DNA of 37,001 nucleotides, from contig JAURAE010000003.1 in the NCBI GenBank assembly GCA_030829675.1, forward strand, positions 1 through 37,001. The letters run 5' to 3'. Positions 24,872 to 34,500 of the stretch are shown here, one piece after another (positions within the stretch are counted from its first letter, which is position 1; every line of letters begins with the position of its first letter). A program made the translations under genes and the position numbers. This DNA comes from Schleiferiaceae bacterium. GTDB taxonomy: Bacteria > Bacteroidota > Bacteroidia > Flavobacteriales > Schleiferiaceae. Below the pieces are notes generated by a model. That model did not search any database. It was not told the origin of the DNA and was given only the letters and a program-made list of their open reading frames with translations.

Positions 24872-25474
24872 TCACAAATCGAAGAGGTTCAATTGGCTCG
24901 GAAGCAACTGAAAACTTTTGCGGTGGTGGGGCGATGCGCCATGGGCTCGAATGCCGTCGCGGTGGGCCTTCGTAGGGTAGCCTGCATTGCGCTCCCACTG
25001 GTAATGTGGGTGTTCTGTGGCCAATTCTCTCATCAGCTCATCCCTATACGTTTTTGCCAAGACCGATGCGGCCGCGATATTTTGATAGGTAGCATCCCCC
25101 TTGACCTGGCAGTGATACGGAATATCCCCATATGGTTTGAACCTGTTGCCGTCCACAGCAATGAATTGGGGCACTACATCCAATTTCTCAATGGCCCTGT
25201 GCATGCCTAGGATGCTGGCATTTAAAATATTGATCTCGTCAATCTCTTCCGGCCCGACATGCACCACGGCCCAAGCCACGGCTTCCTTCTCAATCAAGGG
25301 TCGTAAAAGGTTGCGCTGCTTCTCGGTGAGCTGCTTGGAATCGTTCAACAAATCATTCTTAAAATCCGGCGGTAAGATCACCGCTGCTGCCGTCACAGGC
25401 CCGGCCAAACAGCCGCGTCCCGCTTCGTCAGTGCCGGCTTCCACGACCTCTATGGGACTGTGTTGAAGCTTCAT
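24872..25474 (-). CDS. rnhB: Ribonuclease HII
   Basis: The start is placed at 25474 ([14 protein letters not shown]), ten codons inside the track ORF, because that ATG overlaps the stop codon of the upstream glycosyltransferase gene (ATGA). The protein is 200 residues, normal for RNase HII. The active-site residues are AGTDEAGRG (Asp, Glu), FIAVDGN (Asp) and [18 protein letters not shown] (Asp). It removes ribonucleotides and RNA primers from DNA. It is translationally coupled to the GT4 gene upstream. Confidence 0.95.
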   Translation of the reverse strand: MKLQHSPIEVVEAGTDEAGRGCLAGPVTAAAVILPPDFKNDLLNDSKQLTEKQRNLLRPLIEKEAVAWAVVHVGPEEIDEINILNASILGMHRAIEKLDVVPQFIAVDGNRFKPYGDIPYHCQVKGDATYQNIAAASVLAKTYRDELMRELATEHPHYQWERNAGYPTKAHRDGIRAHGASPHHRKSFQLLPSQLNLFDL

Positions 25475-26601
25475 TCGCTTGCTGATTTTAGAACTTTGAG
25501 CCAAAGGGCGGCGCTAGCTGACCAAGTGAATTGGCCCCCGCGAATCAATCCTTTTTCAGACCAATTTTCCCCGCCTTCACCCGTCGTTCCCGACCCGCTG
25601 GCCATCGCCTCGAGCCCATCGGCCCAAGCTTCGACATCGAATGTGGGTAGCAATATCCCAGCATCTCCAACCACCTCCGTTAAGGCGCTGTTGTTTGAGG
25701 CCATCACGGGCGTGCCACATTGCATGGCTTCCACGACGGGTATGCCAAATCCTTCCATCGCACTCGGCATACAGAAAGCTATGGCCCCGCGGTAGAGTTG
25801 TTCAAGCGCATCGTCTTCCAACCTTCCCAACCATTTTACCGTGTCCAAGTGTTTCAGATCGCCCATGGCACTTTCGAAAATTGGATCCTTAAAATGAGCG
25901 TTTCCCGCAATGTTCAAAAGGTAGCCTCGGCGCTCCGGATGTTTCTCCAACCACAGGTCCCAAGCTTTCAAAAGGGTAATTAAATTCTTGCGGGGGGTGA
26001 GGGCGCCTACGGCACAAAAATAATTTTCTTCAAAGCGAGACTCTCCAGGTGACATGGGTCGCTGAGGAGCATTCGGCGTCACCACAATCTTCCCGGCAGC
26101 GACCCCATAAGTCTCCACCAAATCCCTCGCGCTCCACTCACTCACCGTAAAGAGCTGCTCCGCCATCCGGGCGCCGCGTCGGATGTGCGTGCGGTAATAA
26201 CGTCCCACATGGGGCGGAATCCACTCCGGGTGGTGCTCAAAATTCAGGTCGTGGATGGTGAGCCATTGCTTGATTTTGGTGCGGGCAGGCAAGCCGTCCG
26301 GTGACCAATAACGCGCGGCGCCCCAACGATTCAGGGCGACCGGCACACCTATGCTGTTCCAATACCACCACAACCAAGGGTGGCGGGCAGGAGGGAGGAC
26401 GAGCTTGTGGGTGATGTTGGGGGCGTTAAGAAAAGAGAATTGGTCCCTCATTCCCTTCATCGCAGAAGGGCGGTCCCACAACAGCAGAAATTCGTGTTCC
26501 ATTGCGGCGGGTAGGATTTGCTCGAGCATGCGCAAGGTGTATATCCCTGTGCCTTCGAGCTTGTTTGGCAAAAGCCACCGTACGTTCACCGCAATTTTCA
26601 T
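25471..26601 (-). CDS. GT4-family glycosyltransferase
   Basis: A 376-residue cytoplasmic/peripheral enzyme with GT-B fold. N-terminal domain: [17 protein letters not shown] (glycine loop), [11 protein letters not shown]-terminal domain: [19 protein letters not shown], and the EX7E motif EGFGIPVVE (Glu283 and Glu291). It transfers a sugar from a nucleotide sugar to a glycan or lipid acceptor. It is divergent to the wzx-like gene, so belongs to the second polysaccharide module. It overlaps rnhB by 4 nt. A possible -7 element (TACATTTA, minus strand, plus 26606-26613) lies just before the ATG. Confidence 0.9.
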   Translation of the reverse strand: MKIAVNVRWLLPNKLEGTGIYTLRMLEQILPAAMEHEFLLLWDRPSAMKGMRDQFSFLNAPNITHKLVLPPARHPWLWWYWNSIGVPVALNRWGAARYWSPDGLPARTKIKQWLTIHDLNFEHHPEWIPPHVGRYYRTHIRRGARMAEQLFTVSEWSARDLVETYGVAAGKIVVTPNAPQRPMSPGESRFEENYFCAVGALTPRKNLITLLKAWDLWLEKHPERRGYLLNIAGNAHFKDPIFESAMGDLKHLDTVKWLGRLEDDALEQLYRGAIAFCMPSAMEGFGIPVVEAMQCGTPVMASNNSALTEVVGDAGILLPTFDVEAWADGLEAMASGSGTTGEGGENWSEKGLIRGGQFTWSASAALWLKVLKSASE

Positions 26602-26675
26602 GGCTTAAATGTACAAAAGTGCGCCGCTGTAGCGTTAGATAAGCGGTATATTCGCACCCAACTCGCTACATAACC

Positions 26676-28007
26676 ATGATTCAGCGTATCCTTCAATTCT
26701 TAAAGGATCCCACGGCTGCCACTTTAGCCAAGGGAAGCAGCGTCGTGCTCCTCTTCAAAATCATTGGCGCCCTTGGGGGCTATGTGCTACTGTGGTCCTT
26801 AGGCCAAGCGGGAGGTGAGAAGGCAGTGGGTGTATACGAGGTGGCCTTCACACTGATCCTTATTGCCTCGACGGTGGGGCGCTGGGGATTGGATACGGTG
26901 TTGGTGAAGGAATTGGGCAAAACCGAGCTTGGGGATGCCCCGTCGCGTGGACTCTATGGACACATATTTGCACGCGTGCTGGCCATTACCGCCGCCCTGT
27001 CCATCTTGACCTTCTTTGCAGCCGAAGCGCTGACCGAACTCTTTTTCAATCAAACTCCCGTGGGTGTCTTGCGCACCGCATCGCTGACTGCCCTGCCCTT
27101 TACCCTTATGCTGCTGAATGCGGAGGCCTACCGCGGATTACACAAGCCGGTGCTGTTTAGCATTAATCAGCACGGTACTGTTTACCTCATCCTCGCCGCC
27201 TTGCTTTGGTGGGTGCCGATGGAGAGTGCGGGTTTTGATGCTCAAGGCAGTGCCCAATTCGCTTTGCTCCTCCTCCTCGGCATTAGTAGCGCTTTTGCCT
27301 TGCTCTCGACCGTGCACGTGATTTCGTTGTGCGAGCGCAAGCCGTGGCGCGGCGCAGCGCTCGCAGGAAACCTCATGAAAGTGGCCACCCCAATGCTTAT
27401 TTCATCTGCACTTTTCTTGGTCATGAGCTGGTCCGATACCCTCATGCTCAGTTATTTCCTCGAAGAGGATGAAGTAGGCGTGTACCGCATTGTCTTTAAG
27501 ATTGCCACCCTCATCACCTTTGCCCAATTCGCCCTCAACACCGTCGTCGCCCCAATGATTTCAGGGCTCCACAATGGCGGTTCCAACATGTCACTGCTCG
27601 CGCAACGCATCGCCACATTGAATTTGATTACCGCCGGCCCCATTTTCTTCGGCATTATCGCCCTAGGGCCGTTCCTCATCGGCCTCTTTGGCGTCAATGA
27701 TCCCTGGACCGCCTATCCTTGGTTGGTGATTTTAGCATGTGGCCAATTAGCCAATGCCTTCGCCGGACCCGTGCTCAACATTTTGAACATGACCGGATAC
27801 GAGAAAAGTGCACAAAACACCATGCTCGTCGTGGCCACCCTCAACATTATCCTCAACGCCGTGCTCATTCCTGCCTTTGGGCCGGGAGGGGCAGCCGTCG
27901 CCACTGCCTTAACCATGGTGGGTTGGAATATTTGGGCGGGGGTGCTGGTCTACCGTTTCCATGGAATTATCACCGTGCCATTCTTGGCGAAAAGAAGTCG
28001 ATCATGA
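26676..28007 (+). CDS. Polysaccharide flippase (Wzx/MATE-type)
   Basis: A 443-residue inner-membrane protein with about twelve to fourteen hydrophobic segments, of the MOP/polysaccharide transport superfamily: LAKGSSVVLLFKIIGALGGYVL at the start, RWGLDTVLVKELG in the first third, and MLSYFLEEDEVGVYRIVFKIATLITFAQFALN in the middle. It would flip undecaprenyl-linked repeat units to the periplasm. A possible promoter (TATATTCG, 26647-26654, one mismatch to TAnnTTTG) is nearby. Its stop overlaps the sulfotransferase start (ATGA at 28004), so the two are coupled. The neighbouring Wzz-like protein and ligase support the assignment. Confidence 0.85.
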   Translation: MIQRILQFLKDPTAATLAKGSSVVLLFKIIGALGGYVLLWSLGQAGGEKAVGVYEVAFTLILIASTVGRWGLDTVLVKELGKTELGDAPSRGLYGHIFARVLAITAALSILTFFAAEALTELFFNQTPVGVLRTASLTALPFTLMLLNAEAYRGLHKPVLFSINQHGTVYLILAALLWWVPMESAGFDAQGSAQFALLLLLGISSAFALLSTVHVISLCERKPWRGAALAGNLMKVATPMLISSALFLVMSWSDTLMLSYFLEEDEVGVYRIVFKIATLITFAQFALNTVVAPMISGLHNGGSNMSLLAQRIATLNLITAGPIFFGIIALGPFLIGLFGVNDPWTAYPWLVILACGQLANAFAGPVLNILNMTGYEKSAQNTMLVVATLNIILNAVLIPAFGPGGAAVATALTMVGWNIWAGVLVYRFHGIITVPFLAKRSRS

Positions 28008-28939
28008 GTGCTGTAGCGAACGTATTCCTCATTGGCGCCGCAAAAGCCGGAACCACCGCACTGGCGGATATGTTGGCCCAGCACCCGCACATCGCCGGCA
28101 TGCCTATTAAGGAGCCCGGACACTTCTGCACGGACCTGCGCCCCAAAGTATTTTCCAAATCCTACAAGCGATTGATTCAATGGAACGAGGCGGATTATTT
28201 TGCTGAGGCCGAATTAAAGGAACGTCATATTGGTTTTGTTGAAGAGCGCAGTCATTACCACCGATTGTGTCAACAAGCCCAAGCAGCAAAGCCCGAAGCC
28301 ACACATATTCTGGATGCGTCCACGGCGTATTTGTATAGTGCGCCGGCCGTGAAAGAATTGGCCCATTACAATAACAAAGCAAAAATCATTGTCCTATTGC
28401 GCAACCCGATCGACCGTGCTTGGAGTCATTACACGATGGCATTGAAGTACGGTATGGAAAGCGAGGCGCCATTGGCGGCCTTCCAGCGTGAGGCGACGCT
28501 AGAGCGGGCTCAATGGGGTAGGGATGAGTGCTATCTGGAGTTGGGCTATTACGCACAGCAGCTCAAACGTTGGAAGGAGAAATTTGGAGAGAAGCATTTG
28601 CTGGTGGTCTTTCACGAAGATTTGAAAAACACGCCACAGAAGGTCCTCAACCGCATTACAGAGTTCTTGGACTTACCTACTTTTGTGGCAACTAAAGCGA
28701 AGGCGACAAACGAAGGTTCCGTGCCAAAATACCCGAAAATGAATGCCCTAGGCATGCGGGTGGTGGCGCCCATTCGTGAGAAGCTGCCGAAGGAGATGAT
28801 CAGTGCGATGAAAAAAGTGCTGCAGGACAAGGCGCCGGATTTGGACGACGATGTCGCCCGCTGGTTGAAACAACATTATAATGAGGAGATGGCAGAATTG
28901 GCCACTCTACTAAATTTGAATTTAACTCACTGGAAATAA
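28004..28939 (+). CDS. Sulfotransferase (PAPS-dependent)
   Basis: The track shows 27719..28939, but the start is at 28004 (ATG overlapping the flippase stop), giving 311 residues. The PAPS 5'-phosphosulfate loop is FLIGAAKAGTTAL (residues 8-20). The 3'-phosphate motif is VLLRNPIDRAWSHY (about 130-143), with Arg133 and Ser141. This is the Sulfotransfer_1/3 type found in bacterial glycan and lipid sulfation. In this operon, with flippase, Wzz-like protein and ligase, it suggests that the exported polysaccharide carries sulfate, as is common in marine bacteria. The genes that make PAPS are not in the window. Confidence 0.85.
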   Translation: MSAVANVFLIGAAKAGTTALADMLAQHPHIAGMPIKEPGHFCTDLRPKVFSKSYKRLIQWNEADYFAEAELKERHIGFVEERSHYHRLCQQAQAAKPEATHILDASTAYLYSAPAVKELAHYNNKAKIIVLLRNPIDRAWSHYTMALKYGMESEAPLAAFQREATLERAQWGRDECYLELGYYAQQLKRWKEKFGEKHLLVVFHEDLKNTPQKVLNRITEFLDLPTFVATKAKATNEGSVPKYPKMNALGMRVVAPIREKLPKEMISAMKKVLQDKAPDLDDDVARWLKQHYNEEMAELATLLNLNLTHWK

Positions 28940-28942
28940 GCT

Positions 28943-29950
28943 ATGGAATACAGTAGTGCTAATTTGATTTCGTTTTTCTACACCCATTGGAAGAAGCTGA
29001 TGGTTGTGCCGTTTTTGGCCATGGTGGTTGCGGTCGTGTTCAGCGGTCCCCAATTCGTCAAACCCCTGTTCGAATCTCAGGTCATCCTTTTCCCATCGAC
29101 CACCAACTCGGTGTCAAAGGCCCTCCTGCCCCAATCTAACGGCTATGGTGATGAGGATATCTTCGAATACGGCGATGAACAACAGGCCGAACAATTGCTG
29201 CAAATCCTGAGCTCTGGAGAAATTCGCGACAGTGTGATTCAGAAATTCGACTTGATGAACCACTACGACATTGATCCAGATTCAGATTACCCACGCACAA
29301 AGCTGTTCAAGGAGTACGAGAACAAAATTGAATTTCAACGCACCCAGTTCATGTCTGTGGAGATCAACGTGCTAGATACCGACCCGCAAATAGCTGCTGA
29401 TATTGCGAATTACATTTCGAAGCTGGTCGATAAGGTAAAGCGTCGCGTGGCCCGTGGCCGCGCCGAAATGGGATTGGAAATCGTCAAGAACGAATACCAC
29501 AGCCTGCAAAATGAGGTCCAAACCATGGAGGATAAAATCACTGAATTGCGCTATAAAGGGGTTCATGATTACGAAAGTCAAAGCGCCGTATTTAATGAGC
29601 AGTATGCCATCGCTCTTGCCGAAGGTGCTCCGCAAAGCCGCATAAAGGAATTGGAACGTCGCCTAGATACCCTCGCGAAATACGGAGGTAAATATGTAGC
29701 CATCCGCGATGAGCTCCAATTGCTCAAAGAGGAAGAGGTGAAGTTGAAAACTAAGTTCGACCAAGCGAAAGTGGATGTCAACCAAAACCTTCCTGCCACC
29801 TTCAAGGTTGATGCTGCACGTCCTGCAGAGCGCAAGACGTATCCAAAACGCAGCATTTTAATATTAGCTGTAGGCTTCGCAACCTTCATCTTGATGTCAT
29901 TCTTCTTGATGGTCCAAGGCACCTTAAACGAACTTCGCGGCAAGTCCTAA
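28943..29950 (+). CDS. Wzz-like polysaccharide chain-length protein
   Basis: A 335-residue inner-membrane protein with the two-helix Wzz layout: first membrane segment about 18-36, second about 305-326, and between them a long helical periplasmic part with coiled coil (about 160-295). The FESQVILFPST segment after the first helix fits Wzz-family proteins. No kinase domain. It follows the sulfotransferase by 3 nt and precedes the ligase-like gene by 3 nt. It is longer than, and not closely similar to, the Wzz-like protein at 2379-3119. Confidence 0.8.
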   Translation: MEYSSANLISFFYTHWKKLMVVPFLAMVVAVVFSGPQFVKPLFESQVILFPSTTNSVSKALLPQSNGYGDEDIFEYGDEQQAEQLLQILSSGEIRDSVIQKFDLMNHYDIDPDSDYPRTKLFKEYENKIEFQRTQFMSVEINVLDTDPQIAADIANYISKLVDKVKRRVARGRAEMGLEIVKNEYHSLQNEVQTMEDKITELRYKGVHDYESQSAVFNEQYAIALAEGAPQSRIKELERRLDTLAKYGGKYVAIRDELQLLKEEEVKLKTKFDQAKVDVNQNLPATFKVDAARPAERKTYPKRSILILAVGFATFILMSFFLMVQGTLNELRGKS

Positions 29951-29953
29951 ACC

Positions 29954-31390
29954 GTGTTAGGCATTAGCCAAATATCAAATCGTTGGCTCGCCATCATTGG
30001 TCTGGTAACCTTACCGTTGGTGGGGCTGGCCGTAGCCTATGAATTTTGGTACGCCTTCCTGTTGCCGCCAGCTTTATTGGTGGTATGGATGACCTTGTAC
30101 CGATTAGATTGGGCCATGTGGTTCATCGTCTTTGCGACGCCGGTCTCCATCAACCTCACGGATCTAACCGGAGGAGCTGGTCTTTCTTTGCCCACGGAGC
30201 CCATGCTTGTGCTGGTCACTTTCATCGCATTGATCAAAATGGCCCTCCTCGGGGAGTTTGACCGCAAAATCATACAACACCCCATCTCCATAGCCATCTA
30301 TATCTACCTGGCTTGGATGCTCTTTACAGCCATTACGTCCCAATTACCTTTAGTATCGCTAAAGCAATTGGCCACACGCATATGGTTCATAGTTCCTTAT
30401 TACTTCGTTTTGGCCCACCTATTCTTGAAGAGCGACCGCAACAAACTCACTTTCCTGTGGCTCTTCCTGATCACCCTCACCGTTGCGGCCATCTATACCC
30501 TGGTCATTCACAGCCAATACGGCTTCACTAAAAAGACATCCACGTGGGTGATGTTCCCGCTATTCAAAGAGCACACCTCCTACGGCGCCGTTCTAGCTAT
30601 GATGTACCCTGCGGCCCTTTATCTCACCTTTAGAAAGAGCAGTTGGGGTTTCAATGCCGTTGCAGGCGCGATGCTCGCCATACTAACCTTAGCCACGGTA
30701 TTAAGCTATACCCGCGCCGCCTGGCTATCATTAGTGGGAGCAGGTGCTGTGTATTTGGTGTACCTCTTTCGCTGGTCCAAAACCACAGTATGGTCCCTCG
30801 CAGGTATTGCGGTCTTAATCGCCGCATTGAATTTTTCTTGGATCTCTTCTAAGTTTGAAAGAAATAGGACCGATTCGTCCGACGATCTCAACGAACACGT
30901 GGCCTCAGTGACAAACGTAAGTACCGACGCCTCCAACCTCGAGCGGATCAACAGATGGAATTCCGCCATACGTATGTTCAAGGACCGACCAGTCCTGGGC
31001 CACGGTCCAGGAACTTACATGTTCCTCTACGCGCCTTATCAAAAGCCGTCGGAGAAAACGATAATTTCCACCAATGCCGGAAACCGCGGCAATGCGCACA
31101 GTGAATACCTTAGTCCGTTAGCGGAATCAGGAGTTATGGGCTTATTAACCTTCCTTGGTTTAATCATCACAGTTATTGTTGTAGCAGTCAATTCTTACGC
31201 GCGAGCATCCTCCCCGTTCTTAAAATCCTTGATTCGCGTCGCATTCCTAGGTCTCATTACCTACTTCCTGCACGGCTTCCTCAACAACTTCCTAGATATG
31301 GATAAGGCCAGTGCACCCTTCTGGGGATTCTTCGCGCTGCTTGCTTCAATTTCTATCCATTCTAGGACCGAATCAAGCAACTTGCGTTAA
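29954..31390 (+). CDS. O-antigen ligase/polymerase family membrane protein (copy 2)
   Basis: A 478-residue polytopic membrane protein, starting at GTG (29954); no ATG occurs early enough. Conserved loop: NRWNSAIRMFKDRPVLGHGPGTYMF and NAHSEYLSPLAESG. The loop also has ASVTNVSTDASNLERINRW, parallel to SVTNVQTDVSNMERLNRW in the copy at 3127-4491, so the two are paralogues. It ends the second polysaccharide operon (sulfotransferase, Wzz-like, ligase with 3-nt spacing). Ligase versus polymerase cannot be decided. Confidence 0.8.
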   Translation: MLGISQISNRWLAIIGLVTLPLVGLAVAYEFWYAFLLPPALLVVWMTLYRLDWAMWFIVFATPVSINLTDLTGGAGLSLPTEPMLVLVTFIALIKMALLGEFDRKIIQHPISIAIYIYLAWMLFTAITSQLPLVSLKQLATRIWFIVPYYFVLAHLFLKSDRNKLTFLWLFLITLTVAAIYTLVIHSQYGFTKKTSTWVMFPLFKEHTSYGAVLAMMYPAALYLTFRKSSWGFNAVAGAMLAILTLATVLSYTRAAWLSLVGAGAVYLVYLFRWSKTTVWSLAGIAVLIAALNFSWISSKFERNRTDSSDDLNEHVASVTNVSTDASNLERINRWNSAIRMFKDRPVLGHGPGTYMFLYAPYQKPSEKTIISTNAGNRGNAHSEYLSPLAESGVMGLLTFLGLIITVIVVAVNSYARASSPFLKSLIRVAFLGLITYFLHGFLNNFLDMDKASAPFWGFFALLASISIHSRTESSNLR

Positions 31391-31414
31391 TTATAATAGT
31401 GTTATGATTTTCGC

Positions 31415-31480
31415 TTATCTCAAGAAAAGTCTCACACGAGACACCTCAATTCTTGAGGAATTCGAAAAAAAATGAGATAA
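31415..31480. other. Nested inverted repeats (possible structured leader RNA)
   Basis: TTATCTCA (31415-31422) pairs perfectly with TGAGATAA (31473-31480). Inside are two more perfect hairpins: GTCTC-acac-GAGAC (31429-31442) and CCTCAA-ttc-TTGAGG (31444-31458). Together they make a three-way junction. An alternative pairing AATTC/GAATT (31448-31462) competes with the second hairpin. It lies between the ligase gene and the SusC gene, 94 nt before the ATG. Confidence 0.5.
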
Positions 31481-31533
31481 AACCTTATTTATTGCGGTTA
31501 ACACTTGCATAATATTAGGAATAGTCTCAATTT

Positions 31534-31541
31534 TAGCATTG
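31534..31541 (+). promoter_or_regulatory. Possible -7 promoter element of the SusC/SusD pair
   Basis: TAGCATTG matches TAnnTTTG at seven of eight positions, 32 nt before the SusC ATG. A TTG at 31505-31507 is a little far for a -33 element. If this is the start site, the nested hairpins at 31415-31480 lie upstream of the transcript and would not be in the leader. Confidence 0.3.
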
Positions 31542-31573
31542 CTTAACATACGTTTAACAGAAAAACAGGTACA

Positions 31574-34500
31574 ATGAAGAACAAATTGTCACTGTGGTCA
31601 GTGTTGGCTTTCATGCTTACTGTAAACTTTGCGATTGCGCAATCAGTTTCAGGGGTAGTTAGCGACGCTGGTTCAGGAGAACCACTACCAGGGGTAGCGG
31701 TATCAGAGAAGGGTTCTAACAATGCAACTCTAACTGACTTTGATGGTAAGTTTACCATCAACGTTGGCGAAGGCGCAACGCTAGTATTCTCTTCTATGGG
31801 TATGGAAACGAAAGAAGTTGCTGCAACTTCTGATTTCCTACAAGTTTCACTTGATGGTACAAGCCAAAACCTTGACGAGGTGGTTGTAACAGCATTGGGT
31901 ATTTCTCGTGAGAAGAAATCCCTAGGTTACGCTACACAAGAAGTTGATGGTGCGGAAGTAACTAAGGTGAAAGATGCAAACTTCGTAAACAGCTTGAGCG
32001 GTAAAGTCGCTGGTGTTGAAATCAAGAGTTCAGGTACTCTTGGTGGATCTGCCAACGTGGTGATCCGTGGTTACAAGTCTTTGACTGGTAACAACCAGGC
32101 TCTTTTCGTTGTTGATGGTGTGCCAATCTCGAACGCAACAGGTAACAGCGGAAACGTTGCTAGCGGTCGTGGTGGTTACGATTACGGTAATGCTGCCATG
32201 GATATCAACCCTGAAGATATTGAGAACATCTCTGTATTGAAGGGTGCGGCTGCAACTGCGATCTACGGATCACGTGCTGCAAATGGTGTAGTTATGATTA
32301 CTACCAAGAGCGGTAAAGCTTCAGGTGGTAAGAAAACTTTGGGTGTTACTGTAAACACTGGTGTAACTGTAGGTTCGGTAAACCCAGATACTTGGGTTCG
32401 TCACCAACAATCTTACGGTCCAGGTTACGGTCCTTTCTACGGTCCTAATTACCACTACTTAGCGAATGGGGATAGTGTATTTATTGATGCACGTGCAACT
32501 CCATACGATGTAGATGGTGATGGTACTTACGAATTGACAGTGCCAATGGGTGAGGATGCTTCTTGGGGTCTTGCTGTTGATCCAAGTCTTCAGATTTACG
32601 ACTGGGAATCTATCCACCCGCTATCAACTCAATACGGTCAGTCAAGAGCTCATACTGCTCCAGGTGCTGGAAATGATGCAATGTCATTCTGGCAACAAAG
32701 CGTTACTCGTAACAACAACGTTTCGATTGACGGTGGTGGTGAAAACTCTTCTTTCCGTCTATCAGCGACTGATTTCACTCAATCAGGTATCGTTCCTGGT
32801 TCTGAAATCAAGCGTAGCAACGTGAGTTTCAGTGGTCGTTTCAACGCTTCAGACAAATTGACTGTAAGCGCTAAAGCAAACTACGTGAAGCAAGATGGTA
32901 AAGGTCGCTACGGTACTGGTTACGATTCACGTAACCCTAACCAAAGCTTCCGTCAGTGGTACAACGTATTGACCAACATGACTTCACAACGCGAAGAATA
33001 CGAGAACTCTGGTGCAAACATCACTTGGAACCCTTACGGTTACGGTGCTGCTGCTCCTTACAAGCCTCACTACTTCGATAACTTCTACTTCTCTGCCCTT
33101 GAAAATTATGCAACTGATACGCGTAACCGTATCATTGGTAACATCATGGCAGAATACCAAATTAACGACTGGTTGAAATTGACAGGCCGTATGTCTGCTG
33201 ATACTTACTCTGAGTTGCGTGAAGAGCGCATCGCAGTTTCATCTGTAGATGTGAGCCGTTACTCTCGCAACAACCGCAACTTCACTGAGCGTAACAATGA
33301 TTTGTTCTTGAACTGGAACAAGTACTTCGGTACGGATGGTGAAATTTCTTTTGCGGGTATGTTGGGTTACAACTCACGTCGTACTTCATTCAGCTCTATT
33401 GGTGCTGCAACTAACGGTGGTTTGGTTGTTCCTGGCGTTTACGCTTTGAGCAACTCTGTAGCTGCTCCAGCTGCTCCAGGTGAGAGTGAATACCAGATCG
33501 GTGTTGATGGTATCTTCGGTCAGGCTTCTTTCGGCTACAAGAATTTCTTGTACGTTGACTTGACTGCTCGTCAAGATCAATCATCTACCCTTCCTGTTGC
33601 AAACAACACTTATCTATACCCATCTGCGACATTGTCGTTGATCTTCTCTGAACTTGTTGATATTGACGGTTTGGACTTCGGTAAGGTTCGCTTGAATTAT
33701 GCTTCTGTAGGTTCTGATGGGCCTGCTCAAGCTTTGGTTGATGCTTACGGTATCGGAACACCATTTAACGGTGTAACTTTGGCGTCTGCTCCATCGACTC
33801 AGCGCAATGCTGGTCTTCTTCCTGAAGTCACAGTAAGTACTGAGGCTGGTTTGGAATTGAAGTTCTTGAAAAACCGTGCTGGTTTGGATTTGAGCTTCTA
33901 CAACTCTTCTACTTACAACCAGATTCTACCTGCTCAAGTATCATCAGCAACAGGTACTTACTACAAGTATGTGAACGCTGGTCAGATTGACAACTCAGGG
34001 GTTGAATTGAGTGCTTACTTTACTCCAGTAAAAACGAGCGACTTCCAGTGGGATGTGAACTTGAACTGGTCACGCAACCGCAACAACGTTGTTGAGTTGT
34101 TTGGTGATTCACAAACATTGCTTCTTGCTTCTGTACAGGGTGGTATCAACATTACTGCTCGTGTAGGTCAGCCTTACGGTACTTTGGAAGGAACTACTTT
34201 CCAGAGAGACGCTGCTAGTGGTGCGCCAATCGTTTACGAATGGTCAAGCTGGAGAGGTGGTCACCGCTACTTACGTGGTGATGTAGGCGCAGTAGGAAAC
34301 ATCCAGGCAGATTGGAGAGGTGGTATTAACAACAGCTTCTCTTACAAGAATATCACGTTCTCTGCTTTGATCGATGCACAAATGGGTGGAAACTTCTTCT
34401 CATTGGATACTTGGTACGGTTACGGAACAGGTGTTTACGACTTCCAAGCAGGAACTAACTCTAACGGTCATACAATCCGTGACTACACTGAAAACGGTGG

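Noticed and set aside
27719-28003. N-terminal extension of the sulfotransferase ORF
   Set aside because: Lies inside the flippase gene in another frame; the ATG at 28004 overlaps the flippase stop and is followed at once by the PAPS-binding motif.
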